From positions 1 to 64,000 of the forward strand of contig JBCCEF010000016.1 of assembly GCA_039030395.1 (NCBI GenBank): a DNA stretch of 64,000 nt. The letters are read 5' to 3'. Under the pieces are notes generated by a model. It was not told where the DNA came from. It worked only from the letters and a program-made list of their open reading frames with translations, and searched no databases. This DNA is from Acidobacteriota bacterium (lineage in GTDB: Bacteria > Acidobacteriota > Thermoanaerobaculia > Multivoradales > JBCCEF01). Every line of letters starts with the position of its first letter. The stretch's first letter is position 1. Both the position numbers and the translations under genes were made by a program. This document shows, in pieces, positions 26,670-35,263 of this stretch.

Positions 26670-29600
26670 CTCGGGGGGCTCCGGCGGTCAGTCCAAAATC
26701 GTGGCACAAGGACTCGATGGCGCGTCGAGCGGCCCGCGGGGAGAAGTCTTCCTTGATCCGCTCCAGGCCGGCCTGGGACAGGCGCTGCCAGAGGGCCGCA
26801 TCGCGGTAGACCGCGATGATGGCTTGGGCGAAGGAGTCGGCGTCGTCGGCGATCATGGCGTCCTCGCCGTGGCTCAGGCCGATGCCTTCGGCGGCCACCG
26901 AGGTCATCACGCAGGGCAAGCCGTGGCTCAGGCTCTGGGTGACCTTTCCCTTGATGCCGGCGCCGTAGCGCAGCGGCGCCACCGACAGGCGGCAGCCGTC
27001 GAGGTAAGGGTCCATGTCCTCAACGAAGCCCACGATCTCGGTGTGCTCGTCGGCGATGACGCGCAGCTCGGCGGGAGCCTTGCTGCCGATCAGCAGGAAG
27101 CGCACCGTCGGAAGCTCCTGCCGCACCCGCGGCAGAATCTCGCTGACGAACCAGCGGGCGGCGTCGATGTTCGGGGGGTGCTCGTAGCCGCCCACGAAGT
27201 AAAAGTCGCGGCGCTCCTCGAAGCCCTGCGACGGGGCCGCCGTCGAGTGGATCAGCGACAGCAGGCGGACGTCGAGGTCGGGGGCTTCGCGTCCCAGGAT
27301 CTCGGCCTCACTGCGGCTCACCACCAGGGTGGCGTCGGCCTTGCGGGCGAGCTGGAGCTCCGACTCCCGCAGGCGATGGGCTTCTTCCTCGAGCTCGACG
27401 TCCTGCTCGAGGGCTGCCCGGCGCTCGAGACGCAGGAACTGCAGGTCGACGGTGTCGAAGACCAGGCGAGCGTCGGGACAGAGCCGGCGCACCAGATCGA
27501 GGCAACCGGAAGCGATGTGGAAGCGCGACACCAGCACCAGGTCGAAGGCCTCGCCGTGGCGCTCGAGATAGGCCTCGAGGGAAGTGTACTGGGGGGTGAC
27601 GATGAGCTCTGCCTTCTGCTGCCTCAAGGCCTGGCCATAGGGGGCCATCTCGTAGAGGTTTTCCGGCAGGAAGGTGACCTGGAAGTGGCTCTCCCGGAAA
27701 GCGTCGACGAGGGCCGTCATGCGCACCGAGCCGGCATCCTGGTCCGGGGTCGGCACGCGATGATCGATGATCAAGGCGCGGCGCCGGCGGCCGGGCTCGC
27801 GATGCCGGTCGAGATCTTCGCTGACCGCCCCTTGGTGGCTGAGGGACTCGCTCCAACGTTGGCGCAGCTCGCGGCGTGGCACCGCCGGGCTCGTCGCCAG
27901 CGCGCGCGCCGAGCGTACCGTGATGGCCGGCTGATAGAGGCATCCCAGGGCGCGGCGCCGAAGCTCCAGAGCGAGCTCGATGGCGGCCTCCTCGTCCCGC
28001 GACGAGACCTCGAGCTCGGCGGCCTCGGCGGTGCGCAGGGCGAGGAACTGGGAGCGACCGAAGTCGACCCAGCGAGGAAACGAGATCTCCGCCGCATCGC
28101 TTTCGAGGCCGGCACCATAGGGTGTGCTCGAGCCGTCTCGCCAGAGCACCGAGCCGGCCTCCGCGACCTTGCCCTGCGGGTCGAGGATCTTGCCGACCAG
28201 CAATCCTGCCTGGGGCTCCGCCTCGAAGGTCTCCAGCAGGCGATCAAAGGCGTCCGTCTCGAGGGCGACGTCGCCCGAAAAGAGGACCACAAACGGCGCG
28301 CTGGCGCTGCGAGCCGCCGCCAGCAGGGCTGCGATCGGCTCCTCGGCGGCGATCGGGCTGAGATTGCCGAGGGCGGCCACCACATCGGCGCCGGGACCGG
28401 CGACGTGAGCTCGTACGGGGTGTTGGCGTGAGGCCTCCGCCACCGCCGGGAGGCAGGCGAGGGGGCTCGACTCGGGGACGTAAACCACCACCTCGAGGGT
28501 AGCGTCAGGGGCCTGGGTCACCTCCGGCAGGCCCGCCAGGGCGGACGCCGGCGGGGGCTCCTGCAGGGCCCGCGGCGCCTCCGGGAGACGGCTCGGGGCG
28601 CCCGCCGGGGGCTTGCGCCGGCCGCCGAGGGAAAGGGAGCGGCGCAGCGCCGCAAATACCTTCCAGGAGCGGCTACCCCACAGCACGTCGATGAGCTGCT
28701 GGGCGGTCTTGGCGGCGGTTTCGACCTCCCGCGCCCGGCGGGTGAGGGTTTGTAGCTCAATCTCGTGGCGGGCCACCCGACGGGTTGCGTCGCGCGCCTG
28801 GCGGGTGCCGCGGGACAGCTCGTCGCGCTGGCTCTCGAGTTCCTGACGCTGACGCAGCAGGCTTTCGTGGTGCCAGCGCAGGGACTGCTCGAGCTCGTTC
28901 TCGCCGTGCTCGAAGCGGGCCTCGAGGCTGGCCAGGCGCTGGATCAATCGCTCCTCGGTACCCTCGAAGGGGGCCAGGCGGTCACTGACCGACGCTTCGA
29001 TGGCCTGCAGCCGATCGGCGACCTTGTCCTCCAGGCCGTCGAGGCGCTGCACCGACTCGCCGACGATCTCGAGCTCGCGCTGCAGCTCGAGGACCCGGCG
29101 TCCGCTCTCCTCGTGTTCTTTCTCGATCTGGGTCGCCCAGCGCATGCGCTCTTCGAGTTCCGTCTGCAGCTCGAGAATGCGCCGCGCCCGTCCCTCGGAC
29201 TCTTGCTGCAGTCCCTTGGCCCAGCGGGTGCGCTCCTCGAGCTCGTCCTGCAGCTCGAGAATGCGCTGCCCCCGGCGCGCCGACTCGTCTTCCAGTCCCT
29301 TGGCCCAGCGGGTGCGCTCTTCGAGCTCACCTTGGAGCTGCAGGACACGTTCCGTGCGGTTGCGCAGGGCATTGCTTTCGGCGACGTGGAAATAGCTCGC
29401 CGCGGGGGCCAGCTCGGCATCGCTGCACACCGCGATCAGGTAGTCGGCCTGGGGCTCGTGACGCTGGCGTCGCGGCCGCTGAAGGCGGGCTTCCGGCGTT
29501 CCCCGGTGGGAAGCCGGTGAAAAGAACACCCCCTCGGTTTGGCTCTGGCCGACAACCTGGACGGTGGAAAAGAGCGGTTCGAGCTCATCGAGCAGCTCGC

Positions 29601-30084
29601 CGAGCTCGAACTCGTGAAGGTGGAACGGGTTCGGTGCCGTCCCCGGCTCGCTGCGGTAGGTCTCCTTGTTGGGCGTCGACAAGATGAACAGCCCTTGCGG
29701 CGCGAGGAGCCGACGGACCTCGCCCAGAAAGCTGCGATAGGAGCGCAGGTGCTCGATGATCTCGAAGGCGACGATCAGGTCGAAGGCGCCGTCGGGAAGG
29801 GCGGCTTGCTCGCAGTCGGTGACGAAGAAATGCAGGCCCGGGAGACGGTAGCGGCTGCGGGCGAAGGCGATCGCGTCGGCAGCCAGATCGCAGCCGATGG
29901 TCGATCGGGCCCCGGCCTTCTGCAGGATGGCGGCGCCATAGCCAGCGCCACAGCCGAAGTCGAGCAGCCGCCGGCCGCGCGCCACCTGGGCGGCGAAGTG
30001 GTACCGTGAAACGTGTTCGAGCTGCAGCTCCGGCTCCACCTTACCGGGGACCATACGCTCGCCCGTGAATTCAAGATCGAACAT
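26659..30084 (-). CDS. Methyltransferase-coiled coil-glycosyltransferase fusion
   Basis: 1141 residues. Residues 1-200: class I methyltransferase (LLDFGCGAGYGAAIL, VAFEIIEHL, LSTPNKETY). Residues 235-480: long coiled coil, including three exact-length 28-residue repeats (246-329) built on LELQxELEERTRWAKGL. Residues 530-720: GT-A-like domain with VVLFSGDVALETDAFDRLLETF. Residues 770-1130: GT4-type domain with RALIIDHRVPTPDQDAG, FVGGYEHPPNIDAARW, FLLIGSKAP and APLRYGAGIKGKVTQSLSHGLP. The layout recalls O-antigen chain terminators such as WbdD, where a coiled coil separates a capping methyltransferase from polymer synthesis. That role is inferred. The following gene (glycosyltransferase-like) overlaps it. 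Confidence 0.85.
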   Translation of the reverse strand: MFDLEFTGERMVPGKVEPELQLEHVSRYHFAAQVARGRRLLDFGCGAGYGAAILQKAGARSTIGCDLAADAIAFARSRYRLPGLHFFVTDCEQAALPDGAFDLIVAFEIIEHLRSYRSFLGEVRRLLAPQGLFILSTPNKETYRSEPGTAPNPFHLHEFELGELLDELEPLFSTVQVVGQSQTEGVFFSPASHRGTPEARLQRPRRQRHEPQADYLIAVCSDAELAPAASYFHVAESNALRNRTERVLQLQGELEERTRWAKGLEDESARRGQRILELQDELEERTRWAKGLQQESEGRARRILELQTELEERMRWATQIEKEHEESGRRVLELQRELEIVGESVQRLDGLEDKVADRLQAIEASVSDRLAPFEGTEERLIQRLASLEARFEHGENELEQSLRWHHESLLRQRQELESQRDELSRGTRQARDATRRVARHEIELQTLTRRAREVETAAKTAQQLIDVLWGSRSWKVFAALRRSLSLGGRRKPPAGAPSRLPEAPRALQEPPPASALAGLPEVTQAPDATLEVVVYVPESSPLACLPAVAEASRQHPVRAHVAGPGADVVAALGNLSPIAAEEPIAALLAAARSASAPFVVLFSGDVALETDAFDRLLETFEAEPQAGLLVGKILDPQGKVAEAGSVLWRDGSSTPYGAGLESDAAEISFPRWVDFGRSQFLALRTAEAAELEVSSRDEEAAIELALELRRRALGCLYQPAITVRSARALATSPAVPRRELRQRWSESLSHQGAVSEDLDRHREPGRRRRALIIDHRVPTPDQDAGSVRMTALVDAFRESHFQVTFLPENLYEMAPYGQALRQQKAELIVTPQYTSLEAYLERHGEAFDLVLVSRFHIASGCLDLVRRLCPDARLVFDTVDLQFLRLERRAALEQDVELEEEAHRLRESELQLARKADATLVVSRSEAEILGREAPDLDVRLLSLIHSTAAPSQGFEERRDFYFVGGYEHPPNIDAARWFVSEILPRVRQELPTVRFLLIGSKAPAELRVIADEHTEIVGFVEDMDPYLDGCRLSVAPLRYGAGIKGKVTQSLSHGLPCVMTSVAAEGIGLSHGEDAMIADDADSFAQAIIAVYRDAALWQRLSQAGLERIKEDFSPRAARRAIESLCHDFGLTAGAPRDER
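29098..29349 (-). repeat. Three 84-base in-frame tandem repeats encoding coiled coil
   Basis: Three consecutive 28-residue units, four heptads each, begin RVLQLQGELEER, RILELQDELEER and RILELQTELEER. A partial fourth (RVLELQRELE) follows. The first two units also share TRWAKGL. Equal unit length and high identity point to recent duplication within the coiled coil. Confidence 0.85.
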
Positions 30085-30125
30085 AGCTCCGTTCCTCCCG
30101 AAGGCCGTTCCCGGGGGGATCCGAC

Positions 30126-30145
30126 GGAGCCGCCGGAACGGCTCC
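30126..30145 (-). promoter_or_regulatory. Hairpin in leader of the methyltransferase-glycosyltransferase gene
   Basis: GGAGCCG-CCGGAA-CGGCTCC is a perfect 7-base stem, 41 bases before the ATG at 30084 on the minus strand. It is flanked on both sides by near-identical CGGGGGATCC copies (30111-30122 and 30147-30156). It may be a leader RNA structure or a binding site. Confidence 0.3.
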
Positions 30146-30270
30146 TCGGGGGATCCCTATGAGGCTTGGAGAGAATGTTGCATTTATCTCTGCAATATGC
30201 TCTAGAGTCAGTGATTTAGCGCAATCATGAGGGGCCGTGGTAGCCTCTCGCCGTCGCCATCGTACGCACT

Positions 30271-32148
30271 ATGGAAGAACCTAGCACGAGAGTCCGTTGG
30301 GCCGCCCTGGGATGGCTGATGATCTTCCTCGCCGGGTGTGCGCCGTCGGCCGAAATGGCGCCGTCGGCGCCGGTGGAGAAGCCCTTCGGCGAGATCCCGG
30401 GCGTCGTCCTGATTCTGATCGACACGCTGCGCGCCGATCACCTCGGCGGCTATGGCTCGAGGCGCGAACTGACGCCTCATCTCGATCGCCTGGCCGAGGA
30501 AGGGATCGTGTTCGAGAATGCGATCGCTCCGTCCGCCTGGACGCGGTCGTCGGTGGCCGCGATGTTCACCTCCCGGTATCCGTCCTCGATCGGCGTTCTC
30601 GGGCGGGAGGACGCCATCGCGCCGGAGGCGGTCACGCTGGCCGAGGCTCTGCGCGACCGTGGGGGCTTCCAGACCATTGCCGTCAGCACCAACAAGAACG
30701 CCGGCCGGCCCTTCGGCTTCGCCCAGGGCTTCGACCGCTTCGAGGTGCCGGATCTCTATGCCGGATATCCCGGGGATTACGAGATCCACACCGCCGAAGG
30801 GGTGACCCTCAAGGCCCTGCAGATGGTCGACGAGCTGCGACCCGGCCAACCGTTTTTTCTCTTCCTGCACTATGTCGATCCCCACGACCCCTACCTGCCG
30901 CACCCGGGGCTGCTGGCGGAACCGGAGCCGCCGGGTCGCTTCAACGGTTCGCGGGCCGATCTGCAGCGCCTCGATCGCTTGCCGGCCAGCGAGCGCACCG
31001 CCGACGATCTGGCTCGCATTCGTCATCTCTATGCCGGCGAGGTGAAGTACTGCGACCATTGGTTCGGACGGTTGCGTGAAGGGATGGCGGCGCGTGGCCT
31101 CGACGACAAGGTGCTGTGGCTGGTGACCTCGGACCACGGCGAAGGGCTGTGGGATCACGGTTTGCGGGGGCACGGCTACGACCTCTACGAAGAGATGATT
31201 CACGTGCCGTTGATTCTCAAGGCCCCGACCGCTTCCGGTCCGCCGTCGCGGCCGCGAGTGACCGAGCCGGTCAGCCTGATCGACGTTGCACCGACCGTGC
31301 TGCGCGTCGTCGGCCTGCCGCCGCCGGCGGACTTTCGCGGCGCCGACCTGCTGGCGGTGGAGAACCGCAGCCGACGGCAGGAGCTGGTCTATTCCGAGGT
31401 CGAACTCGACGGCCTCAATTACGAGGCCCTGCGGCAGCGCTCCCTCAAACTGATTCGCAATCGCAGCCGGGTGGCGAAGATCGATGCCCTCGAGCTCTAC
31501 GATCTCGAGCAGGATCCCAGCGAGCGCACCAACCTCCACCGCCAGCGCAATCGTGAGCGCTCGGAGCTGACGCGGCTGCTCGGAGGCCTCGCCAAGGAGC
31601 TCCAGGAAGACGTCATCGGCAGTGGTCGGATCGGCCTCGACGAGCTCGACGACGAGACCCGTAAAGGGCTGCAGGCGCTGGGTTACTTGGGGTCCGACGG
31701 ACGAGTCGAGGGGCGGTCCCGCCGACCCTCCGCGGCGGGACCCGATCAACCGCTGCCGGTGCTCGACTTCACCCGTGAGGACCATCCCAGCGATCAGGTC
31801 CTCGAGGGCTACTACGCGCCCGAGCGGGGATGCCGGTGGATGGCCGGTCGATCGTCGGCACTGCTGGGCCGGGTCACCGAACGGCAGTGGCGGATCAAGG
31901 GCTGGGTCGATCTTGCCGCCCACGGTCGAGATGAGCTCACCCTAACCCTGCAGTTCGATGGCGAGGGCGGGGAAGTCCGAACGGTGAGGGAATCGGGATG
32001 GTTTCGTCTCGAAGGCGGCTTGCCGCCGTGGGTTCTGGGACGTGACCGGGTGCGTCTCGACATCGAGTGCGACAACGATTTCGCTCCCCCCGGCGGGGAC
32101 CGCCGCTCTCTCTGCGCCGTGATCGAATCGATCGGTTTCTACGAGTGA
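30271..32148 (+). CDS. Sulfatase/alkaline phosphatase-superfamily lipoprotein
   Basis: 625 residues. A hydrophobic N-terminus ends in FLAGC (Cys23), a good lipobox. The hydrolase domain (about 42-480) has the metal strand VVLILIDTLRADHLGGYG, later FLHYVDPHDPY and the second metal site LVTSDHGEGLWDHG. The position of the sulfatase nucleophile motif C/S-x-P-x-R reads SAWTR (88-92), with Trp for the Pro. Normal formylglycine conversion is therefore doubtful, and hydrolysis of a phospho- or sulfo-ester cannot be told apart. Residues 500-625 form an extra beta-rich domain ending in IESIGFYE. It is divergent from the glycan-modifying genes, which fits envelope polysaccharide or lipid modification. 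Confidence 0.85.
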   Translation: MEEPSTRVRWAALGWLMIFLAGCAPSAEMAPSAPVEKPFGEIPGVVLILIDTLRADHLGGYGSRRELTPHLDRLAEEGIVFENAIAPSAWTRSSVAAMFTSRYPSSIGVLGREDAIAPEAVTLAEALRDRGGFQTIAVSTNKNAGRPFGFAQGFDRFEVPDLYAGYPGDYEIHTAEGVTLKALQMVDELRPGQPFFLFLHYVDPHDPYLPHPGLLAEPEPPGRFNGSRADLQRLDRLPASERTADDLARIRHLYAGEVKYCDHWFGRLREGMAARGLDDKVLWLVTSDHGEGLWDHGLRGHGYDLYEEMIHVPLILKAPTASGPPSRPRVTEPVSLIDVAPTVLRVVGLPPPADFRGADLLAVENRSRRQELVYSEVELDGLNYEALRQRSLKLIRNRSRVAKIDALELYDLEQDPSERTNLHRQRNRERSELTRLLGGLAKELQEDVIGSGRIGLDELDDETRKGLQALGYLGSDGRVEGRSRRPSAAGPDQPLPVLDFTREDHPSDQVLEGYYAPERGCRWMAGRSSALLGRVTERQWRIKGWVDLAAHGRDELTLTLQFDGEGGEVRTVRESGWFRLEGGLPPWVLGRDRVRLDIECDNDFAPPGGDRRSLCAVIESIGFYE

Positions 32149-32185
32149 CCAGCTCCCGGCGGGCGGGCACCCTGGCGCCTTCGGG

Positions 32186-34021
32186 TCATGACGCCACGAC
32201 CATCACCCGCTGACCTCGAGCGAGCTGCTCATAGGCGTCCGGCGGCGGCTCGAGGACCTCGACCTCGGAAAAGCCAACGGCCGACAGCAGCCACGACAAG
32301 CCGCTGAGGGAGGGCACCACCGAGAGGCCCCGCAGGCTCGACTCGCCGTGTTCCGGGCGCTCGCTGTCGCGGCGCTCATCGACCAGGGAGAGGGCGCCGA
32401 CGATCGGCTGCCGTTGATCGACGGAGCCCCACTCGAGGCTGCCGGAGAGCTCGGGCCCGATCTGGGTCTCGATCACACAGAGATCGCGGCTGACAGCGCG
32501 CGCCAGCCGCAGAACGCTGATCAGATCCTCGAGGTGGTAGAGGACGCCAAAGAGCAAGGTGAGGTCGTAGCGGCCGAGCGCCTCGGGTCGGATCTGCTGC
32601 AGGTCGGCGGTGAGAAACGAGGCGTTGTCGAGGCCCAGCGCGCGCGACATCTGGCGGGCGTCTTCGACGTGGCGGCGGCGGCCGTCGACGCCCAGCACAT
32701 GCTGCGCTCCGCGCTGCGCCAGAGCGGTGGCGAAGTAGCCCTGGTGGCAGGCGAGATCGAGGCAGCGCAGCGTCGGCCAGGCGGAGGTCTCCAGCCGCCG
32801 CTCGAGTTCGGCAAACAACATTGTCTCGCGGCTGCAATGGATTTCACGCACCTTGGCCGGCGCATAGCTGCGGGTGCGGCGACCGCTGGGCAGAGTGAAC
32901 TCGTAGAACCAATCGCGCGCCAGGATCGACTCTTCCTCGTCCGCCGGGGCGCTTGCCGTCGCCGGGGGCGGGACTTCGGCCGGCATCACCTCCTGCCGCG
33001 CCTCGGGAGCCCGGTTTGGCCAGCGAACACAGAAGTCCGGCGTCCAGTCACGGTAGATCCGGGTCGCCGCTACCGGCCGGGCGCGCATCGCCGCCAGTAA
33101 GTGGGTCGGCTTGAGCTCGCCGCCGTCGATCTTGGCCTCGTCGAGCTCGGCGATGCGCTCGATGAAGGCCAGATCCTCGGCCTTCTCGGGATCAAAGTTG
33201 TGGCCGAAGGACCGGTCGACGAAGATGTCGACCAGGTTGCCGAAGGCGACGCAGCTCTCGAAGGCGAAGGTCTCGACCAGCAGCGGCATGATGTCCTGGG
33301 CTCGAATCCCCTCGTTGCCCTCGACGGAGCAGTCCCAGTTCTCGTACTCCTCCTCCCAGCGTGACAGCTGGTGGTTGTACTTGTAGCGCTGCGGCATCTC
33401 GGACCAGATGTCGTCCACCAGGGTGAGGGCTTCGGGCCAGCGCATGTGACCGTTGCGCCCGATCATGTCGTTGGTGAGGAACACACCCTCTTGGCCTATG
33501 GCGCGGTGGATCTTCGCGAACAGGCTCTCGAGGTCGACGATGTGGTGCAGGGAGTGGTTGGCGAGGCACACCGACACCGGCTCGCTGGGCTGCCAGTCGT
33601 CGATGTCGAGGACATCGAAGCGGAAATGCTCCTCGACCCCGGCCTGCTTCGCCAGCTCGCGGCCGCGCTCGATCATGAAGGGATTGAGCTCGAGGCAGCG
33701 GAAGCGGAAGTTGGTGACGCCGTCGGCGCGGAGCTGCTCGGCGAGACGCACCTCAAGGTCGCAGTTGCCGGCTCCGATGCTGATCACCCCATGGGTCTTG
33801 GCGCGGTCCCCACTTCGGCATTGGGTGGCGATATGCGAGCTGAAGAAGTGGTCGACACCTTCGTAGCCGCAGGCCTGGAGCTTCGGCAAGACCCAGCGGT
33901 GGCTCCAGAAATGGTAGATGGCGGGAAGGTCGTGGACGTTCACGCAATCGCGGTAGCGGGCGATCTCTTGCTCGAGACGGCGGCGCTCGGCGTCGTCGGC
34001 ATGGGAGAGGGGATTTGCCAT
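32186..34021 (-). CDS. Double class I methyltransferase
   Basis: 611 residues from the ATG at 34021 (MANPLSHADDAE); an upstream in-frame start at 34060 is possible. The first methyltransferase domain (about 80-230) has GVISIGAGNCDLEVRLA, then CLANHSLHHIVDLESLFAKIHRAI. The second (about 400-560) has LRCLDLACHQGYFATALAQRG, VLGVDGRRRHVEDARQ and LLFGVLYHLEDL, the CmoB/TylF-like layout. They are joined by a Pro/Ala-rich linker. Both SAM sites look intact, so the protein may methylate two positions of one substrate or act on two substrates. No partner gene defines the substrate. It ends 37 bases from the convergent sulfatase-like gene. Confidence 0.82.
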   Translation of the reverse strand: MANPLSHADDAERRRLEQEIARYRDCVNVHDLPAIYHFWSHRWVLPKLQACGYEGVDHFFSSHIATQCRSGDRAKTHGVISIGAGNCDLEVRLAEQLRADGVTNFRFRCLELNPFMIERGRELAKQAGVEEHFRFDVLDIDDWQPSEPVSVCLANHSLHHIVDLESLFAKIHRAIGQEGVFLTNDMIGRNGHMRWPEALTLVDDIWSEMPQRYKYNHQLSRWEEEYENWDCSVEGNEGIRAQDIMPLLVETFAFESCVAFGNLVDIFVDRSFGHNFDPEKAEDLAFIERIAELDEAKIDGGELKPTHLLAAMRARPVAATRIYRDWTPDFCVRWPNRAPEARQEVMPAEVPPPATASAPADEEESILARDWFYEFTLPSGRRTRSYAPAKVREIHCSRETMLFAELERRLETSAWPTLRCLDLACHQGYFATALAQRGAQHVLGVDGRRRHVEDARQMSRALGLDNASFLTADLQQIRPEALGRYDLTLLFGVLYHLEDLISVLRLARAVSRDLCVIETQIGPELSGSLEWGSVDQRQPIVGALSLVDERRDSERPEHGESSLRGLSVVPSLSGLSWLLSAVGFSEVEVLEPPPDAYEQLARGQRVMVVAS

Positions 34022-34241
34022 GGGGGAGATTCTATTGCTTTGTGGCGACCTTTCGGGCACCGCCTGGCAGAGTCCGGCCTGGAGCGTAAGACGGGCGGTT
34101 GTTGTGGCCGAAGGCGGACCACCGCCCGCTCATCGAGGCTGGACCTCGCGATGCTGGAGTGGCTCCAGATCCTCCTCTTCGAATCGCCGTACCCCCAACC
34201 TGAATCAGATACTTCCGGTGAAAAAGGGTTGCCAGAAAAGG

Positions 34242-34316
34242 TGGTGTCCCCAACGGGATTCGAACCCGTGTTGCCGCCTTGAAAGGGCGGTGTCCTAACC
34301 CCTAGACGATGGGGAC
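34242..34316 (-). tRNA. tRNA-Glu (anticodon TTC)
   Basis: The minus strand folds as a full cloverleaf. The acceptor GTCCCCA pairs with TGGGGAC; the D arm contains TCTAGGGGTTAGGA; the anticodon stem CCGCC/GGCGG closes the loop CTTTCAA (anticodon TTC); and the T arm carries GGTTCGAATCC. Discriminator A and the 3' CCA are encoded in the genome. Confidence 0.96.
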
Positions 34317-34514
34317 CCTAGGTTGCTGCTGAGCCCTGGCGGGCTGGTCGGCCCGAGCGGGCTTGGTGACGATAAGCTAACACAGGAACAGGCCGGAGGC
34401 CATGTCTTCGAGGGCGATTTTGTGCCGGCGATGGCCCGCTCGCGGCCGGCGAGCCGCCGACGAATTCGTTCCTCGAGACCGAACGGCTGGTGAGATGAAT
34501 CGAGGAGTTGGTCC

Positions 34515-35249
34515 CTGTCCGAGCAGAGCTTCTACGACGACGACCTGGCCTATGTGCACCAGGTGGGTTTCGGCGATTTTGCCGAGGGCGCCGGGCGGGC
34601 GCTGCTCGGGATTTTGGAGACTCGGGGTCTGCGGGACGGCCTGGTCTACGATCTCGGGTGCGGCGATGGCCGCTGGGCGCGTCGGCTGGTGGAGGCAGGA
34701 TACGACGTGGTGGGAGCCGATCTCTCCGCAGCGATGATCCGGCGCGCCCGGGAAGCGGTGGCGGAGGGTGACTTCCGGCTGGCCTCGCTGTGGGAGATTG
34801 CGCTAGATGCTTGCCAGGCGGTGACGATTCTGGGTGAAGGCTTGGGCTACGCCGCCGCCGGCGACCCCTCGGAGACCCGTTTGAAGGGATTTTTTCAGCG
34901 GCTCTTCGACAAGCTGCAGCCGGCCGGCCTGCTGGCCTTCGATGTGATCGTCGCCGGTCCAGATCACCCGATGCAGTACCGCGACTGGCGAGCCGGTGAC
35001 GATTGGGCGATCCTCACGGAGGTGAACGAGGATCCGGCCCGTCATCGGTTGACCCGCAGCATGACCATCTTCCGCCGCATCGGCGAGAGCTACCGGCGCT
35101 CGCAGGAGCGTCACGCGGTGAGTGTGCTGGAGGAAGAGAAGTTGGTTCGCCTGCTGGAAGAGACCGGATTCGAGGTCGAAGTCGCCTCACGCTATGGCGA
35201 CTTCGACCTCGCACCGCGGCGCAGGGCCTTTCTGGCGACCAAGAGCTGA
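34515..35249 (+). CDS. Class I SAM-dependent methyltransferase
   Basis: About 244 residues. SAM motif I is VYDLGCGDGRWARRL, followed by VVGADLSAAMIRRAR, a glycine-rich ILGEGLGY and LLEETGFEVEVASRYGDF near the end. The first conventional start is GTG at 34554. However, in-frame residues before it (LSEQSFYDDDLAYV) read like protein, and AGGAG at 34502-34506 fits a CTG start at 34515 (8-base spacing). I therefore place the start at 34515, with low certainty. The substrate is unknown. It ends 14 bases from the convergent RtcB gene. Confidence 0.82.
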   Translation: MSEQSFYDDDLAYVHQVGFGDFAEGAGRALLGILETRGLRDGLVYDLGCGDGRWARRLVEAGYDVVGADLSAAMIRRAREAVAEGDFRLASLWEIALDACQAVTILGEGLGYAAAGDPSETRLKGFFQRLFDKLQPAGLLAFDVIVAGPDHPMQYRDWRAGDDWAILTEVNEDPARHRLTRSMTIFRRIGESYRRSQERHAVSVLEEEKLVRLLEETGFEVEVASRYGDFDLAPRRRAFLATKS

Positions 35250-35263
35250 TCTCCGATTTGGCC

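Noticed and set aside
26470-28431. Long plus-strand open frame opposite the methyltransferase-glycosyltransferase gene
   Set aside because: The minus-strand protein has clear domains and codon bias. The plus frame is the usual mirror of GC-rich coding DNA.
30208-31923. Long minus-strand open frame opposite the sulfatase-like gene
   Set aside because: The plus-strand frame has the lipobox and hydrolase motifs; the minus frame has no recognisable domain.
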